From IMG/VR virus record IMGVR_UViG_3300000956_000005, positions 1 through 46,654 of that record: DNA of 46,654 nucleotides; one strand, 5' to 3'. The first letter of the stretch is position 1. Every line of letters starts with the position of its first letter. Source of the stretch: a virus. Below the pieces are notes generated by a model. It was given only the letters and a program-made list of their open reading frames with translations. It did no database searches and was not told the origin of the DNA. Of this stretch, positions 23,200 through 29,674 are shown one piece after another. The translations under genes and the position numbers were made by a program.

Positions 23200-23613
23200 A
23201 TGGCATCCACCGTACTCGCACCCACCGATCGCTGCGCCGGTAGAACCAAGCTCGGTAAGCCCTGTGCTGCTGCCCACACACCAACCTCGCCCTACTGCCT
23301 GTTCCACGATCCTGCCCGGGCAGCCGAAGTACACGCCGCCCGAGTCAAGGGCGCTAACGCCGCCAACGCAGGACGCATCGTGCCCGATGTATCCGCCCTC
23401 GTGGTCCTCGACCTGACCGACCCCAAACAGCTGTCAGCGTTCCGTCAAGGCGTGATGGCCTTAGTGCTGTCTGGGCACCTAGAGCCAGCTGCCGCCCGGG
23501 CCGGGCTCGAGTGTGCGGCCCTGATCGTGAGCTCCGGCCAGGCCCACGAGGCGGCCGGTAGCACCAACGCCATGGCTCAGGCACTCGCCAAGGCCCTCCG
23601 GGAGCAGGGGTAG
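23200..23613 (+). CDS. Hypothetical protein with C-x-GxPC-x-C-x2-H motif
   Basis: A 137-residue protein from ATG 23200. Residues 12-37 show C-x7-GKPC...YCLFHDP, the small Cys3His motif widespread in short phage and bacterial proteins. The rest is Ala/Leu-rich helices. The open frame continues upstream, but that part crosses the control region and lacks a start signal. It is the only rightward gene between two leftward operons and has its own apparent promoter. It could be a regulator or terminase-small-like protein; not decided. Confidence 0.65.
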   Translation: MASTVLAPTDRCAGRTKLGKPCAAAHTPTSPYCLFHDPARAAEVHAARVKGANAANAGRIVPDVSALVVLDLTDPKQLSAFRQGVMALVLSGHLEPAAARAGLECAALIVSSGQAHEAAGSTNAMAQALAKALREQG

Positions 23614-23765
23614 GGGGGCACCCCCGGGTGAACGCGCGCGCACAGTCATCATTCAGGACCCACGGCGTCCCCACACCCGGGGTGAATGGTGTGTGCGGTA
23701 TTGACTCAGGACCCGGCGCGCTCCCAAAGGGTTTGCTGATCCTATGTGCGGTTAGAGAGCCGATG

Positions 23766-23779
23766 GTTTCATATGAAAC
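23766..23779. repeat. 14-base perfect palindrome, parS-like
   Basis: GTTTCATATGAAAC is a perfect palindrome. It differs from the well-known bacterial parS core GTTTCACGTGAAAC only at the two central bases. No ParA or ParB gene is in the window. It could be a regulator operator, a site for host ParB, or chance in this low-complexity stretch. Confidence 0.5.
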
Positions 23780-23798
23780 GTGGTATTGGAGCAGGGGG

Positions 23799-23970
23799 CT
23801 GGGGGAGAAGGTCCCCCAGTATGGGGACTGGGGTCCATCGTCTTCTTCCCAAACATGGACCCCAGCGAGTATTGGGGGCGAAGCGTGGGGAAGAGCAAGC
23901 TTCGTTCGGAGAAGAGAACTGCTCCGTATCGGACTGGACCAGAAGGTTGCGACACGGTAGCGAGTGTGTC
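23799..23970. ncRNA. Candidate structured RNA: five consecutive stem-loops
   Basis: Stems: CTGGGGG/CCCCCAG (23799-23819); CTGGGGTCCAT/ATGGACCCCAG, 11 bp perfect (23828-23865); CGAAGC/GCTTCG (23879-23904); CGGAG/CTCCG (23907-23926); GACAC/GTGTC (23951-23970). They follow one another without overlap in 172 bases with no coding potential. Strand, promoter and ends cannot be fixed. No U-run marks an intrinsic terminator. Confidence 0.4.
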
Positions 23971-24001
23971 AAGTCGAGCGCAAGGCGTACAGAACACTAA
24001 C

Positions 24002-24514
24002 TCAGGGTTCTTTCGTGGGGGTTCGGTGTCGGGTGGGAGGAGGGTGGATCCAGCGGGGACCGGCTTTGTGCCTCACGGTCTGCCGTAGAGGCGCAGGTTC
24101 ACTTCGCAGATCAGGTGCAGGACTTCGCCCTTGAACGGGGCCTTCTTTCCGCCTTTGTCGGCGATCTTTTCTAACTGCTTCCAGACTTCGTTGCTCCAGA
24201 GCTGAAAGCGATGTCTGGCCTGCTTGCGACCCTTCGCCCACGGGCTGGTCTTGACGGTCGGGAAGGTTCCGGGAGGCTTCGGCTTCCGCGTCTTCACGGC
24301 TCAGGTCCTCGTCGTATTGCGGGTCGCACAGGATCGCACGGAACTCCAGCAGCCAGTGGCAGTACGTCCCGGGCCGGTGCTCGATCTGGCCCGGGTTCCA
24401 ATGGTAGTTCCGGGGATCAGGTGGCTTCCACTCCAGGCCCTTCTTCTGCCGCGGCTTCCGGTCCAGCTTGCCGGCCCGTGGCGGCCAGGAGAACAGGTCA
24501 GGTGGCTTGGTCAC
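24002..24514 (-). CDS. Hypothetical protein, 3' part possibly frameshifted
   Basis: From GTG 24514 (GTGA overlap with the upstream stop) the frame codes 170 residues. The first about 73 (TKPPDLFSWPPRAGKLDRKP onward) look genuinely coding, with Trp/Pro/His-rich sequence. Beyond about 24297 the codon quality drops (AGA, AAA, CGA), while the good frame is that of the gene 24073-24297, which lies wholly inside. A one-base shift in this gene would let it stop at the TGA overlapping GTG 24297, restoring the usual chain. So either an indel or an unusual full overlap. Function unknown. Confidence 0.5.
   Translation of the reverse strand: MTKPPDLFSWPPRAGKLDRKPRQKKGLEWKPPDPRNYHWNPGQIEHRPGTYCHWLLEFRAILCDPQYDEDLSREDAEAEASRNLPDRQDQPVGEGSQAGQTSLSALEQRSLEAVRKDRRQRRKEGPVQGRSPAPDLRSEPAPLRQTVRHKAGPRWIHPPPTRHRTPTKEP
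24073..24297 (-). CDS. Hypothetical basic protein, end of the 25.5-24.0 kb operon
   Basis: A 74-residue basic protein from GTG 24297. The N-terminus is Lys/Pro-rich (TRKPKPPGTFPTVKTSPW), then come helices with RFQLWSNEVWKQLEKIADKGG and HLICEVNLRLYG. Third-base composition is as in neighbouring real genes, unlike the overlapping frame. Possible nucleic-acid binder; no family is recognised. Confidence 0.6.
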   Translation of the reverse strand: MKTRKPKPPGTFPTVKTSPWAKGRKQARHRFQLWSNEVWKQLEKIADKGGKKAPFKGEVLHLICEVNLRLYGRP

Positions 24515-24702
24515 GAGATTCCAAGGGCCTTCTTTGCCCTCTTGCACCACGGAAAGATGGATCCAGGCTCGGGGTATCCAGTCACCTCTTCCAAGAGCAT
24601 CCTGGCAGCCTCGCTGACAAGGTATTTCAGTTCGTTGAACTTGTCATCGTCGGCAATTGCCTTCAGCGCATCACGGATGTCGCGTTCCAAGTCCTCGTTC
24701 AC
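24511..24702 (-). CDS. Hypothetical small helical protein
   Basis: A 63-residue protein from GTG 24702, with GGAGGAG upstream and a GTGA overlap. Acidic helical N-terminus (EDLERDIRDALKAIADDDKF), then LKYLVSEAARMLLEEVTG and a basic end. The open frame upstream is the shadow of the neighbouring gene. Function unknown. Confidence 0.6.
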   Translation of the reverse strand: MNEDLERDIRDALKAIADDDKFNELKYLVSEAARMLLEEVTGYPEPGSIFPWCKRAKKALGIS

Positions 24703-24950
24703 GGCTTCTCCTCCACCTTGGGCGCGGTATTCCCGCGACCCTCGCTCCCCACCACCGCTGCCGCGCGGGCGAGCCAGGACTCCATCTCTGAGCACCGCTC
24801 GTCGAGCATCCGAAACGCTACGCCACCCTCTTCGGGGATGCTCTTCACCCACGGCACCGCCTCCGCCACCAGCGCCACCAACTGGCACACCTCGCACACC
24901 GGCACGGATGACCACCGGCCGCAGACCGAGCAGGCGGTGTGGGGGATCAT
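24699..24950 (-). CDS. Small zinc-ribbon/coiled protein
   Basis: An 83-residue protein from ATG 24950 in an ATGA overlap. CSVCG at 7-11 and CEVC at 19-22 make a compact four-Cys knuckle at the N-terminus, followed by Ala/Val/Glu-rich helices. The ribosome site is poor, so translation probably depends on coupling. Function unknown. Confidence 0.6.
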   Translation of the reverse strand: MIPHTACSVCGRWSSVPVCEVCQLVALVAEAVPWVKSIPEEGGVAFRMLDERCSEMESWLARAAAVVGSEGRGNTAPKVEEKP

Positions 24951-25333
24951 GGGAGGATCTCTGGCAAGCCGAGGTGTCGACGCAGACGCATGTTGTGGCT
25001 CACCCAGTTATCCGGCTTCGGATGAGCACTCTGCAACCACTCGTCCAGCTTGCGCAGGACTTGCGAGGCGGCCTTGTGTGGGGCCAAGTCCTGACCGTAG
25101 AAGGTGCCGCTACGGTCCACAGCATCCGCCATCTGCTGGAGCGTCGGCCCCTTCGGCTTCTCGGCCTCGCTGGCCACCTGAGACTTCAACGCCACGGCCT
25201 CCAGCACGCGCAGCTTGTGCAGCGCGGTCGATAGCAGGCTGCCCTTATCTAACTGGTCGTAGATCGCGTTGATCGCCTCGCACTCGGCGAACGTGAGCCG
25301 CGCCGATTCACAGACGTTGATCTCCGGCATCAT
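24947..25333 (-). CDS. Hypothetical early protein
   Basis: A 128-residue protein from ATG 25333 (ATGA overlap; a second ATG follows at once). Helical N-terminal half (LTFAECEAINAIYDQLDKG, LSTALHKLRVLEAVALK) and a C-terminal basic, Leu-rich part (NMRLRRHLGLPEILP). No motif is recognised. Second gene of the operon controlled from the divergent promoter region. Confidence 0.6.
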   Translation of the reverse strand: MMPEINVCESARLTFAECEAINAIYDQLDKGSLLSTALHKLRVLEAVALKSQVASEAEKPKGPTLQQMADAVDRSGTFYGQDLAPHKAASQVLRKLDEWLQSAHPKPDNWVSHNMRLRRHLGLPEILP

Positions 25334-25539
25334 GTCACGTCCACCACCGAGGACTTGATCTCCGGCTCCACCGCCTTCTTCCTCCGCTTCACCGGGGCCG
25401 CGCTGCGCGTCCGCATCCGCTCCAGCCGGTCGTTCTCGAAGACGACGTGGATCTCGTAGTGCTCGTTCTTGAAGGGGCTGCCGGTGATGAACGCCTGCGC
25501 CTCCTCGATCGTGTCGAACGCCATCCGGTATCGAGCCAT
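25330..25539 (-). CDS. Hypothetical protein, first gene of the leftward 25.5-24.0 kb operon
   Basis: A 69-residue protein from ATG 25539 with AAGGAGA upstream. RYRMAFDTIEEAQAFITGSP and YEIHVVFENDRLERM suggest a small alpha/beta fold with RRM- or ACT-like rhythm. The C-terminus is basic (KRRKKAVEPEIK). Its leader is long, about 180 bases from the predicted promoter. Function unknown. Confidence 0.6.
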   Translation of the reverse strand: MARYRMAFDTIEEAQAFITGSPFKNEHYEIHVVFENDRLERMRTRSAAPVKRRKKAVEPEIKSSVVDVT

Positions 25540-25710
25540 CTGATCTCCTTCGTTGGTTTCCGCGAGACAGGCTGAACGGGCTCGTCTTATCGGGGGCCGT
25601 GTGCTCGCCGCTGCGTCCAGCGGGTCGATGCACTGCTAGCTCTGGCACTCCCTGACCATGCCTTTCGGCTTGGTGACGAGACGCGCCCGCTGAACCTGCT
25701 TCGTGGTTAC
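25540..25710. other. Leader of the leftward operon, no gene seen
   Basis: About 170 bases between the leftward promoter and its first gene. No ORF with a start signal and no strong terminator are visible. It is GC-rich, with weak complementary segments (GCTGGACGCAGC...). Could carry post-transcriptional control, but nothing specific is recognised. Confidence 0.35.
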
Positions 25711-25738
25711 TTGCGTTCAACAAAGTTTACCGTACACT
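25711..25738 (+). promoter_or_regulatory. Rightward promoter of the RHH gene
   Basis: TTGCGT (25711-25716), 16 bases, TACACT (25733-25738). The ATG at 25745 is only 6 bases beyond the -10, where transcription would begin, so the message is predicted leaderless. It overlaps the leftward promoter. Confidence 0.55.
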
Positions 25739-25751
25739 TGTGGAATGGCAA
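25724..25751 (-). promoter_or_regulatory. Leftward promoter overlapping the RHH promoter
   Basis: On the minus strand TTGCCA (25751-25746), 16 bases, TAAACT (25729-25724). This is the best -35/-10 pair seen in the window (5/6 and 4/6 to the sigma70 consensus). It drives the operon from 25539 leftward. It physically overlaps the opposite promoter, so polymerases or a repressor would exclude each other. Confidence 0.55.
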
Positions 25752-25957
25752 GCGCAACCAAGCATCCTCGCACCGAGTACGTCGGGCTCAAGTTCTCGGT
25801 CAAGGAAATCAACCTGATCGACAAGTGGGCGCTGCGCCTCGGGATCACCCGCTCGGCCTGGATCCGTGAGCAGTGCTTCCCGCGAAGGCGTCGAGCGAAG
25901 AAGAAGTCCACCCGCCGCGATCCCAACTCGTGGGCCGGCCAAGGAAACATCGAATAG
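25745..25957 (+). CDS. Ribbon-helix-helix regulator
   Basis: A 70-residue protein from ATG 25745. Residues 12-43 follow the RHH plan: strand VGLKFSVK, helix EINLIDKWALRLG, turn and second helix TRSAWIREQCF. A basic tail follows (RRRRAKKKSTRR). RHH dimers bind operators with the paired strands. It sits exactly at the overlapping divergent promoters, so it probably represses one or both. No Shine-Dalgarno; a leaderless transcript is likely. An upstream GTG (25703) would place the promoter inside the gene and is rejected. Confidence 0.7.
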   Translation: MASATKHPRTEYVGLKFSVKEINLIDKWALRLGITRSAWIREQCFPRRRRAKKKSTRRDPNSWAGQGNIE

Positions 25958-25962
25958 GCCGC

Positions 25963-26025
25963 GTGGCCGCCCCCGTGCCTGCCCATCTTGCCTGTCCCGG
26001 CGGTACGGGTGGGCGCGGGGTTTTA
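25963..26025 (+). terminator. Terminator-like hairpin after the RHH gene
   Basis: The stretch can fold as CCCC, GCCCA ... TGGGC, GGGG followed by TTTT just after the stop of the RHH gene. The stem is interrupted by an internal loop and the apical loop is large, so efficiency is uncertain. The ribosome site of the next gene (AGGAGG) follows immediately. Confidence 0.35.
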
Positions 26026-26035
26026 GGAGGATGCC

Positions 26036-26200
26036 GTGGGTGAGCCGTATCGGTGTGGGAAGTGCGGCGGGACCAAGTTCAAGGTCTACACCGACTGGAG
26101 CCTCGGTCACATCCGGGTCGAGTGCTTCGGAGGCTGCGGGAACGCTGCCATCGACCCATCCGTTGCCAAATGCCTAGAGTTGCTCGCCGAAAAGCGCTGA
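26036..26200 (+). CDS. Tiny zinc-ribbon protein
   Basis: A 54-residue gene from GTG 26036, preceded by TAGGAGG at 5 bases. CGKCGG near 7-12 and CFGGCGN near 30-36 form a four-Cys ribbon, with a Lys/Glu-rich C-terminus. The ATG at 26031 is in another frame. It ends six bases before the tRNA-His gene. Possible tRNA- or RNA-related role by neighbourhood only. Confidence 0.65.
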   Translation: MGEPYRCGKCGGTKFKVYTDWSLGHIRVECFGGCGNAAIDPSVAKCLELLAEKR

Positions 26201-26205
26201 TCTAC

Positions 26206-26283
26206 GTTGGGTTTGGCCGAGCGGTATAGAGGCAACGGCCTGTGAAGCCGTGCAGACGGGTTCGACTCCCGTAACCCAACCCA
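26206..26283 (+). tRNA. tRNA-His (anticodon GTG), CCA encoded
   Basis: Acceptor TTGGGTT/AACCCAA with the His-specific extra pair G(-1)-C73 (G at 26206, C at 26280). D-stem GCC/GGC, anticodon stem ACGGC/GCCGT with loop CTGTGAA (anticodon GTG), T-stem ACGGG/CCCGT with loop TTCGACT. CCA follows at 26281-26283. All arms pair without gaps. Confidence 0.95.
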
Positions 26284-26284
26284 T

Positions 26285-26359
26285 GGTTCCGTCGTCCAGC
26301 GGCAAGGACGCCTGATTGTCGATCAGGAAACGGGAGTTCGACTCTCCTCGGGACCGCCA
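26285..26359 (+). tRNA. tRNA-Asp (anticodon GTC), CCA encoded
   Basis: Acceptor GGTTCCG/CGGGACC (one G-U pair), D-stem GTCC/GGAC, anticodon stem CCTGA/TCAGG with loop TTGTCGA (anticodon GTC). T-stem GGGAG/CTCCT with loop TTCGACT. Discriminator G at 26356 and CCA at 26357-26359. It starts one base after the tRNA-His CCA, so the two are co-transcribed. Confidence 0.95.
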
Positions 26360-26405
26360 TATCGCTAACCTCCTCCTCGTCCAGTGGCTCACGGGGAGGC
26401 TCTCG

Positions 26406-27590
26406 ATGCCCAGTTCACCCGCCTTCGTCCTCGATCCTTCCGGCTACACGCCCGCCGGCAAGCCGCGCGTCGGCACCATGACGCCCTTCGACGACGTGTG
26501 GAAGAAGGCCAAGCCCGGCGACCAGATCCTCGTGCGCTCTGGCAAGTACCGCCGCCTCCAGCTCCAGAAGTCGCCTCGCACCGCCGGCTCCCAGCCCATC
26601 GCCTTCCTCGCCGAGTTCCCCGGTCAGGTGTTCATCGACCGCGACGTGACCGTGGGCTCCACGGACTCGATCCTGCTGAAGAGCGGGCAGGGCGATGTCT
26701 ACTTCGACGGCTTCGACGTCACCGCCGATGACAGGGCCGGCATCAAGACCGAGGGCCCCGCGGGCGCCAAGGCCGTCTCGTTCGCGGACTGCAAGATCCA
26801 TGGCCTCGGTGACGCCTACGACCCGGCCTGGCGCTACGACTGCAAGTGGCTCGCCCACCACTACCTGACCGCCAAGTGGTCCGAGGTCGGCTCCAAGTAC
26901 TGGTCCTGCTGGGACGAGCACGCCCGCTACCTGCACAACATCCAGGGCAACCACGCCTTCTCCGATACGACCGTCAAGCACACCGGTCGCACCGCCCTTC
27001 AGATCGTGAACCGGATGAAGGAGACGACGACCCCGATGCCCGAGGGCAAGGGCAACGTCACCATCGCCCGCGAACTCGTGATCGACGTGTGCCTCGGCCA
27101 GGGTGGTGGCGGCTCGGCCTACACCTTCCGCGGCGGGATGCCCAACTCCACGATCTCGCTCGAGAACTGCACGGTGCAGCTCGGCTGCGATCCCAGGCTT
27201 GCCGCGCCCTTCAACCAGAACATCACCGGCTGCCTCGTCGTGGACTCTGGCGGCGAGAGCAAGCCCGGTGCTGGCGACATGGCCCATCCCGGAGGCACCA
27301 AGGAAGTCCGGGTGAAGGGCTGCTCGTTCGAGGTCGGAAAGGTTTTCCCAGGTGTCGGTGGAGCACGGCGCCCCAACGTGCGCGTGGCCGAGTGCGGGCT
27401 CTTCATCCTCGAGGACAGCCAGATCATCCAGCACCCCGGCGCTCACACGATCGCCATCGAGGTCTGGGATTCCTGTAGGGAGTTCAAGGCGGTCGGGACC
27501 AACGACGTGCTCGGGCAGGTGATGTACAAGAAGGTGCTGTTCCAGACGTGGGCACTGTTCCAGGCGGCACATCCGGAATGCTTCGCCTAA
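26406..27590 (+). CDS. Right-handed beta-helix protein, putative tailspike or depolymerase
   Basis: A 394-residue protein from ATG 26406 (GGGAGG six bases upstream). N-terminal residues 20-45 (DDVWKKAKPGDQILVRSGKY) are typical of pectin-lyase-fold proteins, where 'a-kpGDtI-v-sG-y' opens the first coil. The middle has repeated short strands with Asn/Asp/Gly turns (VYFDGFDVTADD, FADCKIHGLGD, ISLENCTVQLG, VKGCSFEVG, ILEDSQIIQ), the rungs of a parallel beta helix. Such phage proteins bind or cut surface polysaccharide. Unusually placed after the tRNAs, away from other tail genes. The 3' end overlaps a leftward stop by 4 bases. Catalytic residues cannot be assigned. Confidence 0.75.
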   Translation: MPSSPAFVLDPSGYTPAGKPRVGTMTPFDDVWKKAKPGDQILVRSGKYRRLQLQKSPRTAGSQPIAFLAEFPGQVFIDRDVTVGSTDSILLKSGQGDVYFDGFDVTADDRAGIKTEGPAGAKAVSFADCKIHGLGDAYDPAWRYDCKWLAHHYLTAKWSEVGSKYWSCWDEHARYLHNIQGNHAFSDTTVKHTGRTALQIVNRMKETTTPMPEGKGNVTIARELVIDVCLGQGGGGSAYTFRGGMPNSTISLENCTVQLGCDPRLAAPFNQNITGCLVVDSGGESKPGAGDMAHPGGTKEVRVKGCSFEVGKVFPGVGGARRPNVRVAECGLFILEDSQIIQHPGAHTIAIEVWDSCREFKAVGTNDVLGQVMYKKVLFQTWALFQAAHPECFA

Positions 27591-27853
27591 CGCAGCAGCT
27601 CCCCCAGTACCGAGAAACCGCCGCGTCTTCCCCGCGCCGCCATCGCCCGCTCCTCCTGCTCTTTGTCCGCCGCGGTCGCCAGCGCCATGCGGTAGGCCCG
27701 CTTCCGACCCGCCTTGCAGCTACAGCAGCGCGCCCACTTCACCAGGAAGCCCTCCCAGCAGCGCGTGCAGGAGGGGGTGAAGCGAGGATCACTGGTGTCC
27801 GTGAAGGCGCCGCGATCGGGGCGTGGAGTGGCGAGGGCTTTCATGACACCCAT
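27587..27853 (-). CDS. Small Cys-rich basic protein
   Basis: An 88-residue protein from ATG 27853, overlapping the upstream stop (TGATG); ATG 27844 is an alternative. CTRC and CCSC (about 30-33 and 43-46) could form a zinc knuckle, with many Arg/Lys around them. A helical Ala/Glu/Arg region follows. Its stop overlaps the stop of the convergent beta-helix gene. Function unknown. Confidence 0.55.
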   Translation of the reverse strand: MGVMKALATPRPDRGAFTDTSDPRFTPSCTRCWEGFLVKWARCCSCKAGRKRAYRMALATAADKEQEERAMAARGRRGGFSVLGELLR

Positions 27854-28128
27854 CACAGAACGCCATGCTCTATCGACACGTCTTCGATGCTGATCGCGGC
27901 CCATCCATTCGGCCGTACGTTGATCTCCACGTCGAAGTCTCCCTGATGCCATTCGAGCTGTATCCCGCCACCTGACGTTGGAACCACTGCCGGCTCTTCG
28001 GCCCCGATCTCGTGCAGGAACCTGACAAGGCTGTCGGCAACCTCTACGGCCTTGGCCGAGATCGCAGGCGCTCCGTAGGAATCCCATCCAGGTTGAAGGC
28101 GCGAAATCGCGGCAATCTTCTCGTTCAT
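27853..28128 (-). CDS. Conserved-looking hypothetical protein
   Basis: A 91-residue protein from ATG 28128; the GGAG at -10 to -7 lies inside the alternative longer start (28140), supporting the shorter form. Opening IAAISRLQPGWDSYGAPAIS, then an amphipathic helix, then beta strands IQLEWHQGDFDVEINV. I recall this 'LxxGWDsYGAxPI' type in many bacterial and phage genomes without known function. Acidic. Confidence 0.65.
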   Translation of the reverse strand: MNEKIAAISRLQPGWDSYGAPAISAKAVEVADSLVRFLHEIGAEEPAVVPTSGGGIQLEWHQGDFDVEINVRPNGWAAISIEDVSIEHGVL

Positions 28129-28162
28129 CACCGGCTCCATACCTGGGCTTCGCCCAGACCAA

Positions 28163-28519
28163 CTAAGACGCCACCGACAACTTCGTGAAGTGCAGGGCGG
28201 CGTGGCATAGCTCGCAAAGCCACTCCACCTCCAGCCTCTTCGAGTAGTCTCGATGATGGCCGTGGATGTTTCCCTTTTCGTTGCAAGCGCTGCATCGGTC
28301 GGGCTTCTTGATCAAACCAGTGCTGACAGCGCGTTGGAGAGAGCGCTGAGCCAGATGCTTTTCCCGGTTCTTGAGGATCCATGCGGCCTTTGACTTCTTT
28401 CTGCTAGCCCGTCCACCAGGACGCCTTCTCCACCGAGCGTTCTGCTCTCGCTGCCGATCCCTACCGTTGGGGGTCTTTCTCCACCGCCTTCTGGCGACTC
28501 TCTCGGCTTCTGTTTTCAT
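28163..28519 (-). CDS. HNH endonuclease (zinc-stabilised)
   Basis: A 118-residue basic protein from ATG 28519. After an Arg/Lys-rich N-terminus (residues 1-50), the HNH core runs from CSAC at 76-79 through HGHHRDYSKRLEVEWLC at 86-102 and ELCHAALH to 110. The two CxxC pairs hold structural zinc, and the His pair at 88-89 with His 106/110 gives the catalytic site. Stand-alone HNH proteins of this kind are common in phages as homing nucleases or packaging helpers. Unlike the one at 16191, its key residues are intact. Confidence 0.75.
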   Translation of the reverse strand: MKTEAERVARRRWRKTPNGRDRQREQNARWRRRPGGRASRKKSKAAWILKNREKHLAQRSLQRAVSTGLIKKPDRCSACNEKGNIHGHHRDYSKRLEVEWLCELCHAALHFTKLSVAS

Positions 28520-28577
28520 TGGCCAACACCTCTTCCATGCATCCCATGCGGAGTACCGCACGGGTCCCAATCAGGAT

Positions 28578-28823
28578 TCAGAATCTCGTTCCCATCCGAC
28601 GCAATACCTTCGGATGGAAGGCGCCGTACTTCGGCTTCAGATGCAGATCCTTCATCGCCACGAACTCGTCCACCGTCTCGTCCGACACGAACATCCCGAT
28701 CAGTTCCCGCTGCCAGCCCCGCAAGAGCGGCCACTTGACACCGAGCAGTGCCACCTGCGCCCTGCTCCATCCTCCGTGTCGCGACTGGCCCGCTTTCAGC
28801 ATCTCCTTCGTCAGTACTGCCAT
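28578..28823 (-). CDS. Hypothetical protein next to the HNH gene
   Basis: An 81-residue basic protein from ATG 28823 with CAGGAG upstream. KEMLKAGQSRHGGWSRAQVA and LLRGWQRELIGMFVSDE suggest helices, with FHPKVLRRMGTRF at the C-terminus. First gene of the small leftward cluster. No motif is recognised. Confidence 0.55.
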   Translation of the reverse strand: MAVLTKEMLKAGQSRHGGWSRAQVALLGVKWPLLRGWQRELIGMFVSDETVDEFVAMKDLHLKPKYGAFHPKVLRRMGTRF

Positions 28824-29635
28824 GTTCGACTCCTGTCTTGCGACCCATCCTTGGGTGGGAGGCGGAACGGTGGTGAAGGGAAGAAGGGTGTCTCCTTCTC
28901 CCCGTAGACGCCATCCCCGGTATGGGTCCCGCGTGTACGTCTGGAGCCTGGTCCTCGTGGTCTGTCTTCCGGTGGGGCTGCATTCACAGCTTGTCCGGCG
29001 CGGACCGCCCGTCTTTTCACGAGGCGTTGGTTTCTCCCGGGCACACCCGGGGTTCCCCGCTTTCGTCCCCGGCTGTCTCTCCGGTTCATGCCGAGCCGTC
29101 GGCCCGGACTTGCCGTGACGGGTAGGAGGCCGTAGCCTTCTGACCATCACTGACTCGCACTCGTGATAGTCGCAGCCCGCATGGCCCTCGTCAAGAGCGC
29201 GCCGGCGGGCTGCGGTCCTTTTCGGTAGACTTCTTCGTGGAACCCGCCGGCAGCATCGTCCAGATTTGCCGTGACGTTGCCGCTATCTGCGATCCACGGC
29301 GCGCCTCCGGCAGAAATGCTGGGGGCGCTGCTGTCTCAGGCGGGCATTAGAAGACCCTGCCGCCGCCGGGTGACAACTCGCTCCCCTGGGGAGGGCTTGG
29401 ATTGCGAGTACCGGCGGGGCAGAGCGCGGATAGAAGAAGAAGGGCACCCCGCGCTGGCTCGGTGGCAATCGGACTGCCGCGGGTTGGGGAGGAAGACGGC
29501 AATCTCGAAACGAGCAACACAGGGCGCCACTGCCTTCGAGCCGTCAACGTTTTTGCCGTTCTCTCAGGCGCGCTCGGGCCATGCACCGCCCGTGCCGATG
29601 TTTTCCCCCGCTGTCAATGGGGGTTCCACCGTAGT
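28824..29635. other. Long non-coding stretch with inverted repeats
   Basis: About 810 bases in which every open frame has unlikely composition and no start signal. Seen in it: ACCCA/TGGGT near 28849-28862, CCCGGG/CCCGGG near 29038-29055, the 10-base pair CGCAGCCCGC/GCGGGCTGCG (29171-29214), the 11-base direct repeat TTGCCGTGACG (29110 and 29266) and the palindrome CTCCCCTGGGGAG (near 29382). It may contain an origin, a packaging site or small RNAs; none can be shown. Confidence 0.4.
29171..29214 (+). terminator. Inverted repeat, possible terminator
   Basis: CGCAGCCCGC and GCGGGCTGCG are perfect 10-base complements around a 24-base loop, followed by GTCCTTTTCGG. The T-run is short. It may end rightward transcription, although no gene is just upstream. 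Confidence 0.35.
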
Positions 29636-29666
29636 TTGTACACATTGCACTAGAAGCGTGTACGCT
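29636..29666 (+). promoter_or_regulatory. Possible rightward promoter with inverted repeat
   Basis: TTGTAC (29636-29641) and TACGCT (29661-29666) are 19 bases apart (17 to the offset TGTACG). GTACAC/GTGTAC (29638-29663) form an inverted repeat spanning both. ATG 29675 is 8 bases beyond the -10 with no Shine-Dalgarno. The spacing is not ideal, so this is tentative. Confidence 0.35.
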
Positions 29667-29674
29667 GACCGACC

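Larger units (their letters stand above)
23614..24001. other. Hairpin-rich non-coding stretch
   Basis: No ORF here has plausible composition; the open frames on both strands look like chance. Contents: a direct repeat TCAGGACCC (near 23653 and 23705), the inverted repeat CACACC/GGTGTG (23672-23693), the 14-base palindrome at 23766 and five consecutive stem-loops at 23799-23970. It separates a rightward gene from the end of a leftward operon. Functions such as an origin, structured RNA or partition-like site are possible. Confidence 0.5.

Noticed and set aside
23628-23960. Open frames over the hairpin region on both strands
   Set aside because: Low-complexity sequences that differ in all frames, no ribosome sites, and the stretch is explained better by inverted repeats.
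26415-27572. 385-residue leftward ORF opposite the beta-helix gene
   Set aside because: Reverse shadow of a well-supported gene, with typical His/Val/Gly/Asp bias.
28811-29089. 92-residue leftward ORF in the non-coding stretch
   Set aside because: Arg/Gly/Pro-rich chance frame without start site; crosses the start region of the real gene at 28823.
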